Of a DNA stretch of 64,000 nt, positions 53,728 to 61,982 are shown piece after piece. Position 1 is the stretch's first letter. Each line of letters opens with the position of its first letter. The translations under genes were made by a program, and so were the position numbers. The notes beneath the pieces were generated by a model, which was not told the DNA's origin, did no database searches, and saw only the letters and a program-made list of their open reading frames with translations. Source of the DNA: CAVUAT01 sp963739545 (GTDB lineage Bacteria > Actinomycetota > Thermoleophilia > Solirubrobacterales > 70-9); contig CAVUAT010000014.1 in assembly GCA_963739545.1 (NCBI GenBank), positions 1,426,001 through 1,490,000 of the forward strand, given 5' to 3'.

Positions 53728-55020
53728 TCAGCCGGTCGCCTGGAGCGGCCGGTCTCCGCGAAGGCGCCTATGGGCGCGCTCGATGCGGGCGACGGCGCGG
53801 GCGCGGTGCGACTCGCGCGCCTCGGCCATGAAGTCGAGGATGAGGCCGTTGGTGTCGGCGGGGAGCTCGACCTGGGGCACGTGCCCACATTCGTTCAGCA
53901 GCACCTGGCGGGCTTCGGGCAGAGCTTCAGCGACGTGGTGGCAGAAGGCGAGCGGGACGAGCGGATCCTCGTCGCCCCAGATGAACATCGCGGGAGGCTC
54001 CAGGGACTCGAGCCGGGTCCAGAACCCGTTGGGGCCGCTCGGCTCCTCGAGGTAGATGTTCCGCGCCGCGGCGGTGAAGGCCACGCGGGCGGCGTGGCTG
54101 CGATAGGTGCGCAGGAACTCCTCGACACCGACGTCGGCGACCGTCGGGTGCAGGCGCTCGGGCCGGGCGAACATCCCCCAGAACTGGCGTCGCACGATGT
54201 GCGAGCTCATCTTGTGAGGGATCGCGGCGAGCTCGGGGCGGAGCAGCCTGACGAGCGGCACGAACTCGCGGCGCTTTCGCCAGGCGAGCGACGGGGTGAG
54301 GAGGCTGAGGCTCCGCACGCGTTCGGGCGCGGTGAGCCCGACCTCGATCGCGATCCGCCCACCGAGGGAGTTGCCGACCAGGTGCGCGCGGGGGATCCCC
54401 ATCGAGTCCATGAAGCGAAGAACCGAGCGCGAGAACCAGGCCGCGTCGAAGGGCGCCCGCGCCGGCTTCGACGACGAGCCGAACCCGGGCAGGTCGATCG
54501 CGTGCACGCTGTAGCGGGGGGCGAGCGCCGAGACCGTCTCGTAGAACGAGGTCTTGTTGCCGCCGAGGCCGTGGATCAGGATCGCGTGCTCGAACCCCTC
54601 GCCGGCGCTCAGCGCCGAGATCCTGGCCTTGCCGGCCTCGACCTCGTGGACGCGCAGCAGGGGCGGGCGGCCGTTCGGCAGGCGGAAGAAGCCCTCGAAG
54701 GCGACGGCGAGGTCGAGGTTGCCGCGCGCCCAGAGCCGGCGCGAGCGGAACGCGTCGAGGCCCGAGAGCTCGCCCTCGCGCAGCTCGAGCCAGGTCTCCG
54801 AGTCGGTGCCGATCACGATGTCGGCGTCGCGGGAGGGCGAGGCGAGCACCTCGCAGCCGCGCGCGTCCAACTCGACCCCCCAGCCCATCCCGAGGTCCTC
54901 GAGCTCGATTCGGTAGCTGGCCCGGAAGCCGGGGTCCGCGCCCAGGTAGCGGTCGGGAAGGGACGCGAACGCCCCTTCGACCCTGCGAAGCCGCTGCTCG
55001 GATGCGCTCCCGCCGTCCAA
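53728..55020 (-). CDS. Alpha/beta hydrolase with N-terminal SCP2-like lipid-binding domain
   Basis: A 430-residue fusion starting at TTG 55020. Residues 1-115 look like an SCP2 domain (RASYRIELEDLGMGWGVELDARGCEV, DADIVIGTDSETWLELREGELS, LWARGNLDLAVAFEGFFRL). The rest is an alpha/beta hydrolase: HGLGGNKTSFYETVSAL, nucleophile elbow LVGNSLGGRIAIEVGL with Ser, MFIWGDEDPLVPLAFC with Asp and LNECGHVPQVELP with His. A lipid-delivery role of the first domain for the second is plausible. It is convergent with the coiled-coil gene and diverges from cysS with a 45-bp gap. Confidence 0.82.
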   Translation of the reverse strand: MDGGSASEQRLRRVEGAFASLPDRYLGADPGFRASYRIELEDLGMGWGVELDARGCEVLASPSRDADIVIGTDSETWLELREGELSGLDAFRSRRLWARGNLDLAVAFEGFFRLPNGRPPLLRVHEVEAGKARISALSAGEGFEHAILIHGLGGNKTSFYETVSALAPRYSVHAIDLPGFGSSSKPARAPFDAAWFSRSVLRFMDSMGIPRAHLVGNSLGGRIAIEVGLTAPERVRSLSLLTPSLAWRKRREFVPLVRLLRPELAAIPHKMSSHIVRRQFWGMFARPERLHPTVADVGVEEFLRTYRSHAARVAFTAAARNIYLEEPSGPNGFWTRLESLEPPAMFIWGDEDPLVPLAFCHHVAEALPEARQVLLNECGHVPQVELPADTNGLILDFMAEARESHRARAVARIERAHRRLRGDRPLQATG

Positions 55021-55065
55021 GACCCGCGGAACCCTACATCAGCCGCCTGCTGTTGAATCTGGCCC

Positions 55066-56415
55066 GTGCGCACGATCTCCATCCAGGACACTCTGAGCGG
55101 CAAGCGACGCACGCTCGAGCCGGGCGAGGGCGAGCAGGCGGGCATCTACGCCTGCGGCCCGACCGTCTACGGGCGCATCCACGTAGGCAACGCGCGCCCG
55201 TATGTGATCTTCACGCTCTTCAAGCGGTTCCTCGAGCACGAGGGCCTCGACGCGAAGCTCGTGATCAACGTCACCGACATCAACGACAAGATCTACGTCG
55301 CCGCGCGAGAGGAAGGGGTGCCCTCCGGCGAATGGGCCGAGCGCATGACAGCCGCCTACCGCGAGGACACGGACCGCCTCGGGATCGGGCGCCCCGACGC
55401 CGAGCCGCTGGCGACCGAGAGCATCGACGAGATCGTCGCCCTGATCTCGGACCTGGTCGAGGGCGGGCACGCCTACGAGTCCGGCGGGGACGTCTACTTC
55501 CGCGTCCGCAGCTTCGACGGCTACGGGAAGCTCTCCAACCGTGACCCAGACGAAATGGACCAGGGCGAGGAGGCGGGGACCGCCTCGCTGAAGCAGGACC
55601 GGCTCGACTTCGCCCTGTGGAAGGCGGTGAAGGAAGGCGAGGACACCTCGTGGCCCTCGCCCTGGGGCGAAGGGCGCCCCGGGTGGCACATCGAGTGCTC
55701 GGCGATGGCCGAGGCCGAGCTCGGCACCGACTTCGCCGTGCACGGAGGCGGCTCCGACCTGGTCTTCCCCCACCACGAGAACGAGGTCGCCCAGACCGAG
55801 GCCGCGCGTGGCGTCCCCCTGGCGCGCATCTGGATGCACAACGGGATGGTCCAGCTCGACAAAGCGAAGATGTCGAAGTCGGTCGGGAACATCTTCCAGC
55901 TCTCGGAGGCGCTCGACCGCTTCGGGGGCGATGCCGTCGTCGCCTTCCTGGCCTCCGGCCACTACCGCCAGCCGCTCGCGTTCTCGGACGAGCTGCTGAC
56001 CGAATCGAAGGCCCGCGTCTCGGGAATCCGCAACTACCTGAGGGACGCCCCAGGCGGCGATCCCGACCCCCTCGTCGAGTCCAAGCGCGAGGAGTTCCTC
56101 GACGCCCTGGCCGACGACTTCAATACCCCGCGGGCCTTCGCCGCGCTTGCCGAGATCGTCGCCGAGGGCAACCGCCGCGAGCTGGCGGGAGCGCGCGCCG
56201 TGCTTGAGGAACTGCTGCCGCTCCTCGGCCTCGAGGCCCTTCTGGCCCCCGACGACGCGGCGGACCCCGACGCCGAGCGCCTGCTCGCCGAGCGCCAGGC
56301 GGCCCGCGAGGCCAAGGACTTCGAGCGCTCCGACGCGATCCGCGACGAGCTCGCCGAGCTCGGCTGGGAGGTCCGCGACGAGGCCGGCGGCGCGCGGCTG
56401 GTCCGCAAGGCCTGA
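55066..56415 (+). CDS. cysS: Cysteinyl-tRNA synthetase
   Basis: A 449-residue class I synthetase starting at GTG. YACGPTVYGRIHVGNARPY carries the first zinc Cys and the HIGH-like IHVGN. GWHIECSAMAEAELGTDFAVHGGGSDLVFPHHENEVAQ supplies the Cys and His zinc ligands, and KMSKSVGN is the second ATP motif near 268. The C-terminal anticodon domain includes EFLDALADDFNTPRAFAALAEI. It charges tRNA-Cys. No MshC-like loss is seen in the zinc site. Its TGA overlaps the ATG of the methyltransferase by 1 bp. Confidence 0.96.
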   Translation: MRTISIQDTLSGKRRTLEPGEGEQAGIYACGPTVYGRIHVGNARPYVIFTLFKRFLEHEGLDAKLVINVTDINDKIYVAAREEGVPSGEWAERMTAAYREDTDRLGIGRPDAEPLATESIDEIVALISDLVEGGHAYESGGDVYFRVRSFDGYGKLSNRDPDEMDQGEEAGTASLKQDRLDFALWKAVKEGEDTSWPSPWGEGRPGWHIECSAMAEAELGTDFAVHGGGSDLVFPHHENEVAQTEAARGVPLARIWMHNGMVQLDKAKMSKSVGNIFQLSEALDRFGGDAVVAFLASGHYRQPLAFSDELLTESKARVSGIRNYLRDAPGGDPDPLVESKREEFLDALADDFNTPRAFAALAEIVAEGNRRELAGARAVLEELLPLLGLEALLAPDDAADPDAERLLAERQAAREAKDFERSDAIRDELAELGWEVRDEAGGARLVRKA

Positions 56416-57116
56416 TGGGCTCCGAGCGTGAGGGCCGCTCCGGGCGCGAAGGGCGCGAGATGGTCTACGGCCGCCGCGCGGTCGCCGAGGCCGAGCGCGG
56501 CCGTCGCGCGGTGCGCCGCACCTGGCGCGCGCCCGAGACGCCGCCCGACGAGCTCGAGCGGCTCTGCGGCTCGCCCGACCACCAGGGCGTGGTCGCCGAG
56601 GTCGATCCCTATCCATACGCGGACCCGACGACCCTGCTCTCCGCCGAGCACGCGCTCGTGGTCGCCCTCGACCAGATCCAGGACCCCCAGAACCTCGGGG
56701 CCATCTGCCGCAGCGCCGAGGCGGCCGGTGCATCGGGCGTCGTGATTCCCGAGCGGCGGGCGGCGGCGATCACTCCGGCCGTCTGCAAAGCGTCGGCCGG
56801 AGCGGTCGAGCACCTGCCGGTGGCGCGGGTGCGGAACCTCGCCGACTGGCTCGCCGACGCCAAGGGCCAGAACGCGTGGATCTACGGAACGGCCGCGGAA
56901 GCTGACCGCTCGTACTCCCAGCTGGACTGGACGGGCCGAACTGTGCTGGTCATGGGCTCGGAGGGCGAGGGCCTTCGCCCTCGGGTCGCTGGTACCTGCG
57001 ACGAGCTGGTCTCGATCCCGATGCTGGGCAAGATCGGGTCGCTGAACGCGTCGGCGGCCGCGGCGGTCGTGCTGTTCGAGGCGGCCCGGCAACGCGGGGC
57101 GCCGTCGGTCTCATAG
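56415..57116 (+). CDS. rlmB: TrmH/SpoU-family RNA 2'-O-methyltransferase (RlmB-like)
   Basis: A 233-residue SPOUT methyltransferase. The N-terminal substrate-binding part (MVYGRRAVAEAERGRRAVRR) is followed by the three knot motifs: LDQIQDPQNLGAICRSAEAAG, GSEGEGLRPRVAGTCDELVSIPMLGKIGSLNASAAAAVVLFEAARQ. It 2'-O-methylates rRNA (RlmB acts on 23S G2251); RlmB versus a related enzyme cannot be decided. It directly follows cysS, as in Bacillus and Mycobacterium. Confidence 0.92.
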   Translation: MGSEREGRSGREGREMVYGRRAVAEAERGRRAVRRTWRAPETPPDELERLCGSPDHQGVVAEVDPYPYADPTTLLSAEHALVVALDQIQDPQNLGAICRSAEAAGASGVVIPERRAAAITPAVCKASAGAVEHLPVARVRNLADWLADAKGQNAWIYGTAAEADRSYSQLDWTGRTVLVMGSEGEGLRPRVAGTCDELVSIPMLGKIGSLNASAAAAVVLFEAARQRGAPSVS

Positions 57117-57405
57117 ACGCACCGGAACCGGCGCGTCGATCACGGTGTTGACCGAGCCGGGATCGTTCTCGATCATGGGCGCCCTCGACGAGGACCCAGG
57201 CAGTCCGGCCCGCCCTGCACCAGTTCACCGACGACGCCGCGCCGTGGTGCCTGGTGCCCGACGACGACCTCCCGAAGTTTCCCGAGCGGATGGAGTGAAA
57301 CTAGCGCTGAGATAACCCTCCAATACGCGTGTTTGCCCCCCGCTGGCTTTGGGGATGAAGGGGGCGAGGCAAAGCCGTGAACGCCGAGCCCGGAGGAGGG
57401 AGAGA
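57117..57405. other. Intergenic region before the ABC transporter, with a possible gene remnant
   Basis: A 289-bp gap. On the + strand, 57222-57298 reads as a plausible C-terminus without a start (TDDAAPWCLVPDDDLPKF and then PERME and stop), and a 21-codon minus-strand frame ends at 57114. Either could be a remnant of a lost gene; no family is recognised. Toward the end, GTTTGCCCCC and the later GGGGGC and GGCAAA (57330-57374) can form a hairpin. AGCGCT at 57303-57308 recalls the centre of LacI-type operators. GGAGG for the next gene is at 57392-57396. Confidence 0.3.
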
Positions 57406-58668
57406 TTGAGGAGAGGTTCGAGGCGGGTCCTTCTCGCCGCATCCGCCGCGATGTGCGCGCTGACCCTCGGTATCGGCTGCGGCTCCGACGACGAGGGCGG
57501 TGCCGCCAAGATCAGCTGGTTCGTCGCGATCCAGCCCGGCGGCTCGATCCAGGAGATCGCGGCGGCGTGCACCGAGCAGTCCGGCGGCAAGTACGAGATC
57601 TCGCTGGAGTTGCTGCCGACCGAGGCCGACCAGCAGCGCGAGCAGCTGGTGCGCCGCCTGGGCGCCGAGGACCCCTCGGTCGATCTGATCGGGATGGACG
57701 TGATCTGGACGGCTGAGTTCGCGAATGCCGGCTGGCTGCGCGAGTACGAGGGCGCCGACGCGACCGCCGTCACCAAGGACGCGTTCGACAGCGCCGTGGA
57801 GAGCGCGACGTTCGAGGAAAAGGTCTACGGCGCACCGTTCAACTCCAACACCGAGCTCCTCTACTACCGCAAGGACATCATCTCGACGGTCCCTGAGACG
57901 TGGGACCAGATGATCGACGAGGCTGAGAAGGCGGGCACGACGATTGAGCTCCAGGCCGACCGGTACGAAGGATTCGTCGTCTGGGTCAACGCGCTCATCG
58001 AATCGGCCGGCGGACAGATCCTGAAGGGCCCGGAAGAGGTCGACCTGCAGCAGGAGCCGACCGAACAGGCCCTCGAGATAGTTGGAAAGCTGGCCAGCTC
58101 GCCCGCCGCAAGTCCCACGATCGATACCTCGAACGAGGATTCGGCGCGCCTCGGCTATGAGTCCGGAACCGCGGGATTTCAGATCAACTACACGTTCGCC
58201 TACGGCAGCGCCGGCGAAAACGCCCCGGACATCCAGAAGAGCACCGGAATCGCTCGCTATCCGGCAGTGGTCGAGGGCCAGCCCAGCCGCCCCCCGCTCG
58301 GTGGCTTCAACATCGGCGTCAGCGAGTTCTCCGAGAACCCGGACCTCGCATTCGAGGCTGCGAAGTGCATCGCCTCACCCGAGAGCCAGCTCAAGGCGAC
58401 CGAGCTCGACGGACTTCCTCCCTCGAATCAGACTCTCTACGCCGATCCCATTGTGACGGAGGCCTACCCGGGCTTCGCGGAGCTCGTCAAGCAGTCGATC
58501 GACGACGCCGCGCCGCGGCCGCTGACCCCGGCTTACACGGACCTCTCGCTGGCGATCCAGCGCACGCTCCACCCGCCGGACAACATCGACCCGGCTGACG
58601 TCGGGACGGTCTACGACGAGCTCCGCTCGAATGCCGAGGATGCGGTGAAGCGGGAGGGCCTGCAATGA
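57406..58668 (+). CDS. ABC transporter sugar-binding lipoprotein (LpqY/MalE-like)
   Basis: A 420-residue extracellular solute-binding protein (family 1). From TTG 57406 the signal RRVLLAASAAMCALTLGIGC ends in lipobox LGIGC. The mature part has LLPTEADQQREQLVRRLGAEDPSVDLIGMDVIWTAEFA, VYGAPFNSNTELLYYRKDI, and LGGFNIGVSEFSENPDLAFEAAKCIASPESQ, a pattern seen in trehalose/maltose-type binding proteins such as LpqY. The better start is TTG 57406, which has a GGAGGAGGGAGAG ribosome site. The end overlaps the permease ATG (ATGA). First gene of a four-gene transporter operon. Confidence 0.9.
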   Translation: MRRGSRRVLLAASAAMCALTLGIGCGSDDEGGAAKISWFVAIQPGGSIQEIAAACTEQSGGKYEISLELLPTEADQQREQLVRRLGAEDPSVDLIGMDVIWTAEFANAGWLREYEGADATAVTKDAFDSAVESATFEEKVYGAPFNSNTELLYYRKDIISTVPETWDQMIDEAEKAGTTIELQADRYEGFVVWVNALIESAGGQILKGPEEVDLQQEPTEQALEIVGKLASSPAASPTIDTSNEDSARLGYESGTAGFQINYTFAYGSAGENAPDIQKSTGIARYPAVVEGQPSRPPLGGFNIGVSEFSENPDLAFEAAKCIASPESQLKATELDGLPPSNQTLYADPIVTEAYPGFAELVKQSIDDAAPRPLTPAYTDLSLAIQRTLHPPDNIDPADVGTVYDELRSNAEDAVKREGLQ

Positions 58669-59549
58669 GCAGCCGCACTCGCTCCGAGCACCGCCTCGCC
58701 TGGATGCTCTGCGCTCCCGCAGTGCTGGTCATGCTGCTGGTCACCGCCTATCCGATCCTCTACGCGTTTGTGCTCTCGCTGCAGGACGTCGACCTGCGCT
58801 TCCCCGAGGACGGCGGCTTCGTCGGACTCGACAACTACAAGACCGTCCTCACCTCGGATCTCTGGTGGCAGGACCTGTTCAACACTGCGTTCCTGACGGT
58901 GGTCTCGGTGGCGATCGAGCTGGCGCTCGGGATGGCGATCGCCCTGGTCATGTACCGGGCCATCTTCGCCCGAGGGGTCGTCCGAACCGCAGTGCTCATC
59001 CCGTACGGCATCGTCACCGTAGTAGCCGCGTTCGCGTGGCAGTTCGCGTTCGACCCGGCAAGCGGGTTCGTCAACGGGCTGCCGCTGATCGCCGACGACA
59101 AGGCGTGGTTCGGTGATCGCTTCAGCGCGTTCGCTGTGATCATCATGGCCGAGGTCTGGAAGACGACGCCCTTCATGGCACTGCTGCTGCTCGCGGGGCT
59201 GACGACGATCGACACGGGCCTCTACGAAGCGGCAAAGGTGGACGGCGCGAGCGCGTGGAAGCGCTTCACCAAGATCACGCTGCCGCTGGTCAAGCCGGCG
59301 ATCCTGGTCGCGCTGCTCTTCCGCACGCTCGACGCCTTCCGAATCTTCGACACGATCTTCATCATGACCCGAGGCTCGCAGGACACCGAGTCTGTGTCCA
59401 TCCTCGGATACAACCAGCTGATCTCGCGCCTCAACCTCGGGCTTGGCTCGGCGGTCTCGGTGCTGATCTTCTTCTGCGTCCTGATCATTGCGTTCTTCTT
59501 CGTGCGGTTCCTCGGGGTCCGCGCCAGCGAGGGGAGGCCGGGCACATGA
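58665..59549 (+). CDS. ABC transporter sugar permease, MalF/SugA type
   Basis: A 294-residue permease with six hydrophobic helices (first LAWMLCAPAVLVMLLVTAYPIL). The EAA loop is EAAKVDGASAWKRFTKITLPLVKPAI, which contacts the ATPase. It forms the pore with the second permease. The stop TGA is in hairpin repeat B copy 2. It lies 52 bp ahead of the second permease. Similarity to SugA of the trehalose transporter is likely but not shown. Confidence 0.9.
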   Translation: MSSRTRSEHRLAWMLCAPAVLVMLLVTAYPILYAFVLSLQDVDLRFPEDGGFVGLDNYKTVLTSDLWWQDLFNTAFLTVVSVAIELALGMAIALVMYRAIFARGVVRTAVLIPYGIVTVVAAFAWQFAFDPASGFVNGLPLIADDKAWFGDRFSAFAVIIMAEVWKTTPFMALLLLAGLTTIDTGLYEAAKVDGASAWKRFTKITLPLVKPAILVALLFRTLDAFRIFDTIFIMTRGSQDTESVSILGYNQLISRLNLGLGSAVSVLIFFCVLIIAFFFVRFLGVRASEGRPGT

Positions 59550-59570
59550 GACTCCACCGGGGTCCTGATC
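59546..59570. repeat. Hairpin repeat B, copy 2, on the stop codon of the first permease
   Basis: This element matches repeat B copy 1 (50436-50460) at 23 of 25 positions, including the same TGA stop placed in its left arm (59547-59549). The core ACTCC-ACC-GGGGT stem is retained with one G-T wobble; the outer arm pairs less well. It lies inside the transporter operon and could lower expression of downstream genes. Confidence 0.6.
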
Positions 59571-59601
59571 ATCGACCTTCGCCCTGTAGGGAGGTTGCGA
59601 C

Positions 59602-60453
59602 ATGAGCGACGAGAGGCATACGCCACAGCAGTACGTGCTCTGGAGCATCGGGATGCTGATCATTCTGCTGTTTGCGCTCATCCCCGTGATCTGGATCGCT
59701 TCGCTGTCGCTGAAGGACCCGGCGACCATCGCCGATGGCAGCTTCTTCCCGAAGGAGATCTCCTTCGACAACTACAAGACGCTGTTCGAGGGCGGGATCG
59801 ACGAAAGCCCGTTCATCAAACCGCTGATCAATTCGATCCTGATCGCGTTGATCACGACCGTGATCGCGATCGTGCTCGCCTCATTTGCGGCCTACGCGAT
59901 CGCGCGGCTCGATTTCCCAGGCAAGTCGCTGATCCTCGCCGGCGCCCTGGCGATCGCGATGTTCCCCGCGATCTCGACGATCGGTCCCCTGTTCGACATG
60001 TGGCGGTCGCTCGGGCTCTACGACACCTATCTCGGCCTGATCATCCCCTACCTGACCTTCTCGCTGCCATTGGCCATCTACACCCTGGTGGCCTTCTTCA
60101 GGGAGATCCCCTGGGACCTGGAACAGGCGGCTCAGATGGACGGGGCGACCCCCTTCCAGGCGTTCCGAAAGGTGATCGTGCCGCTGGCCGCGCCGGGCGT
60201 GTTCACCGCGGCGATCCTGGTGTTCATCTTCGCCTGGAACGACTTCCTGTTCGCGATCTCGCTGACCTCGTCGGACGCGTCGCGAACCGTCCCCGCTTCG
60301 CTCGCCTTCTTCACGGGCGAGTCCCAGTTCACTGCACCGACCGGGAACATCGCCGCGGCCGCGGTGATCGTGACCATCCCAATCATCGTCTTCGTCCTGC
60401 TGTTCCAGCGCCGGATCGTCTCGGGGCTGACCGCAGGCGCCGTCAAGGGCTGA
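59602..60453 (+). CDS. ABC transporter sugar permease, MalG/SugB type
   Basis: A 283-residue permease with six hydrophobic helices (LWSIGMLIILLFALIPVIWIA first). The EAA loop is EQAAQMDGATPFQAFRKVIVPLAAPGV. The periplasmic-side loop before helix 2 carries ISFDNYKTLFEGG, a typical MalG region. It pairs with the 58665 permease. AGGGAGG (59589-59595) precedes the ATG. The ATPase gene follows after 17 bp. Confidence 0.91.
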   Translation: MSDERHTPQQYVLWSIGMLIILLFALIPVIWIASLSLKDPATIADGSFFPKEISFDNYKTLFEGGIDESPFIKPLINSILIALITTVIAIVLASFAAYAIARLDFPGKSLILAGALAIAMFPAISTIGPLFDMWRSLGLYDTYLGLIIPYLTFSLPLAIYTLVAFFREIPWDLEQAAQMDGATPFQAFRKVIVPLAAPGVFTAAILVFIFAWNDFLFAISLTSSDASRTVPASLAFFTGESQFTAPTGNIAAAAVIVTIPIIVFVLLFQRRIVSGLTAGAVKG

Positions 60454-60470
60454 GGAGGCAAGGAGGAGAA

Positions 60471-61739
60471 ATGGCCGAGATCGTTCTCGACAAGGTAACC
60501 AAGCGTTTCCCAGACGGCACCGAAGCCGTCAAGCAGATGGACCTCGACATCGAGGACGGCGAGTTCATGATTCTCGTCGGCCCGTCAGGGTGCGGAAAAT
60601 CGACGGCGCTGCGCATGATCGCGGGGCTCGAGGACATCAGCGAGGGCGAGCTCAAGATCGACGACACCGTCGTCAACGACCAGTCGCCCAGGGACCGCGA
60701 CATCGCGATGGTCTTTCAGAACTACGCTCTCTACCCGCACATGACCGTGCGGGAGAACATGGCCTTCCCGCTCAAGCTCGCCAACGTCGACGACTCCGAG
60801 ATCGACGAGAAGGTCTCGAACGCGGCCGAGATCCTCGACCTCACCGACCACCTCGATCGCAAGCCCGTCAACCTCTCGGGCGGCCAGCGCCAGCGCGTCG
60901 CGATGGGCCGCGCGATCGTGCGCGACCCAAAGGCCTTCCTGATGGACGAGCCACTCTCGAACCTCGACGCGAAGCTGCGCGTGCAGATGCGCACCGAGGT
61001 CGCCCGCATCCAGCAGCACCTCGGCACGACGATGGTCTACGTCACCCACGACCAGACCGAAGCGATGACGCTCGGCGACCGCGTTGCGGTGATGCGGGCC
61101 GGCGTCTTGCAGCAGGTCGGCCCGCCGCCGGAGCTCTACGCGAGCCCTCAGAACCTATTCGTCGCCGGGTTCATCGGCTCGCCGGCGATGAACTTCGTCC
61201 CCGGCAAGCTCTCGGGGTCAGAGGTCGAGACGCCGTTCGGGAAGCTCCCCGTGCCCGACGAAGCGCGCGAGGGAGTTGGCGACGCGGCAGAGGCGAAGAC
61301 GGTGATCGTGGGGATCAGGCCCGAGTCCTTTGAGGATGCGAAGGTGGTCAGCGACGAGACCAGGCGCGACGGGGTCAGCTTCAAGGCGAAAATCGACCTC
61401 ATCGAGGCGCTGGGCTCCGAGAACTTCGCCTACTTCCACCTCGAGGGCACCCGCGTGGACTCCGACCAGCTCCAGGAGATCGCCGAGGACGCCGGCCTGG
61501 GCGAGGTTCCGAGCGCATCGGGAGGCGGCGACACGGCGCTCGTGGCACGCCTGGACGAGTCCTCGAAGATCGCCAAGAACACCGAGGCGGAGCTCTGGGT
61601 CGACACCCGCAGGCTCTATCTCTTCGACCCCGAGAATGGCAAGAGCCTGAGCCGCCCCGATGCGGCGGAGGGCGACTCGAAGGACGACTTGAAGAGCGAC
61701 TCGACGGACGACGTGAAGGGCGACTCGACGGAGGCCTGA
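60471..61739 (+). CDS. ABC transporter ATP-binding protein, MalK/UgpC/SugC type
   Basis: A 422-residue ATPase from ATG 60471, behind AGGAGGAG. Walker A GPSGCGKST, the Q-loop FQNYALYPHMTV, signature LSGGQRQRVAMGRAIVRDPKAFLMDEPLSNLDAKLR and the switch His in VYVTHDQTEAMTL are all intact. The C-terminal regulatory OB (TOBE) domain spans 245-380. It ends with an acidic repeat (GDSKDDLKSDSTDDVKGDS), unusual for the family. It energises the two permeases. Probable substrate: trehalose, maltose or similar. Confidence 0.93.
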   Translation: MAEIVLDKVTKRFPDGTEAVKQMDLDIEDGEFMILVGPSGCGKSTALRMIAGLEDISEGELKIDDTVVNDQSPRDRDIAMVFQNYALYPHMTVRENMAFPLKLANVDDSEIDEKVSNAAEILDLTDHLDRKPVNLSGGQRQRVAMGRAIVRDPKAFLMDEPLSNLDAKLRVQMRTEVARIQQHLGTTMVYVTHDQTEAMTLGDRVAVMRAGVLQQVGPPPELYASPQNLFVAGFIGSPAMNFVPGKLSGSEVETPFGKLPVPDEAREGVGDAAEAKTVIVGIRPESFEDAKVVSDETRRDGVSFKAKIDLIEALGSENFAYFHLEGTRVDSDQLQEIAEDAGLGEVPSASGGGDTALVARLDESSKIAKNTEAELWVDTRRLYLFDPENGKSLSRPDAAEGDSKDDLKSDSTDDVKGDSTEA

Positions 61740-61840
61740 GCCGGCAGCCCCCGTCTAACAGGGGCGCCAGATGGAAGCCGCTTTGACGCCCTCGGCGGCG
61801 AGGATCCTGCAAGGCGAATTGCATCGGCCACGAACGTTGA

Positions 61841-61869
61841 TTGACAGCGGCCCCTTGGCGCCCTAATGT
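61841..61869 (+). promoter_or_regulatory. Sigma-70 promoter of sigH
   Basis: A perfect -35 box TTGACA (61841-61846), a spacer of 17 bp and TAATGT (61864-61869). Transcription would begin near 61876 and give a leader of about 107 nt before the GTG at 61983. This is the best consensus promoter in the window. Confidence 0.7.
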
Positions 61870-61886
61870 CGCGGCCGAGGGTGGAC

Positions 61887-61903
61887 CTCAGGTTGAACCT
61901 GAG
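61887..61903 (+). promoter_or_regulatory. Palindrome/hairpin in the sigH leader
   Basis: CTCAGGTTGAACCTGAG is an 8+8 perfect inverted repeat with one central base, about 11 nt after the predicted transcription start. It could be a protein-binding operator or an RNA hairpin. Further downstream two copies of GGCGCC (in the GGGGCGCCCC stretch and near 61950) could form a second stem. Confidence 0.45.
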
Positions 61904-61982
61904 AAAACCAGCCTCACGGGAGGGGCGCCCCCCTGGGGAGGAGCGAGGCGCCACAGACATCCATCCATGACAGGAGGTTGCT

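Noticed and set aside
57303..57308. AGCGCT as a LacI-type operator for the sugar transporter
   Set aside because: Only six central bases match; the flanks are not symmetrical.
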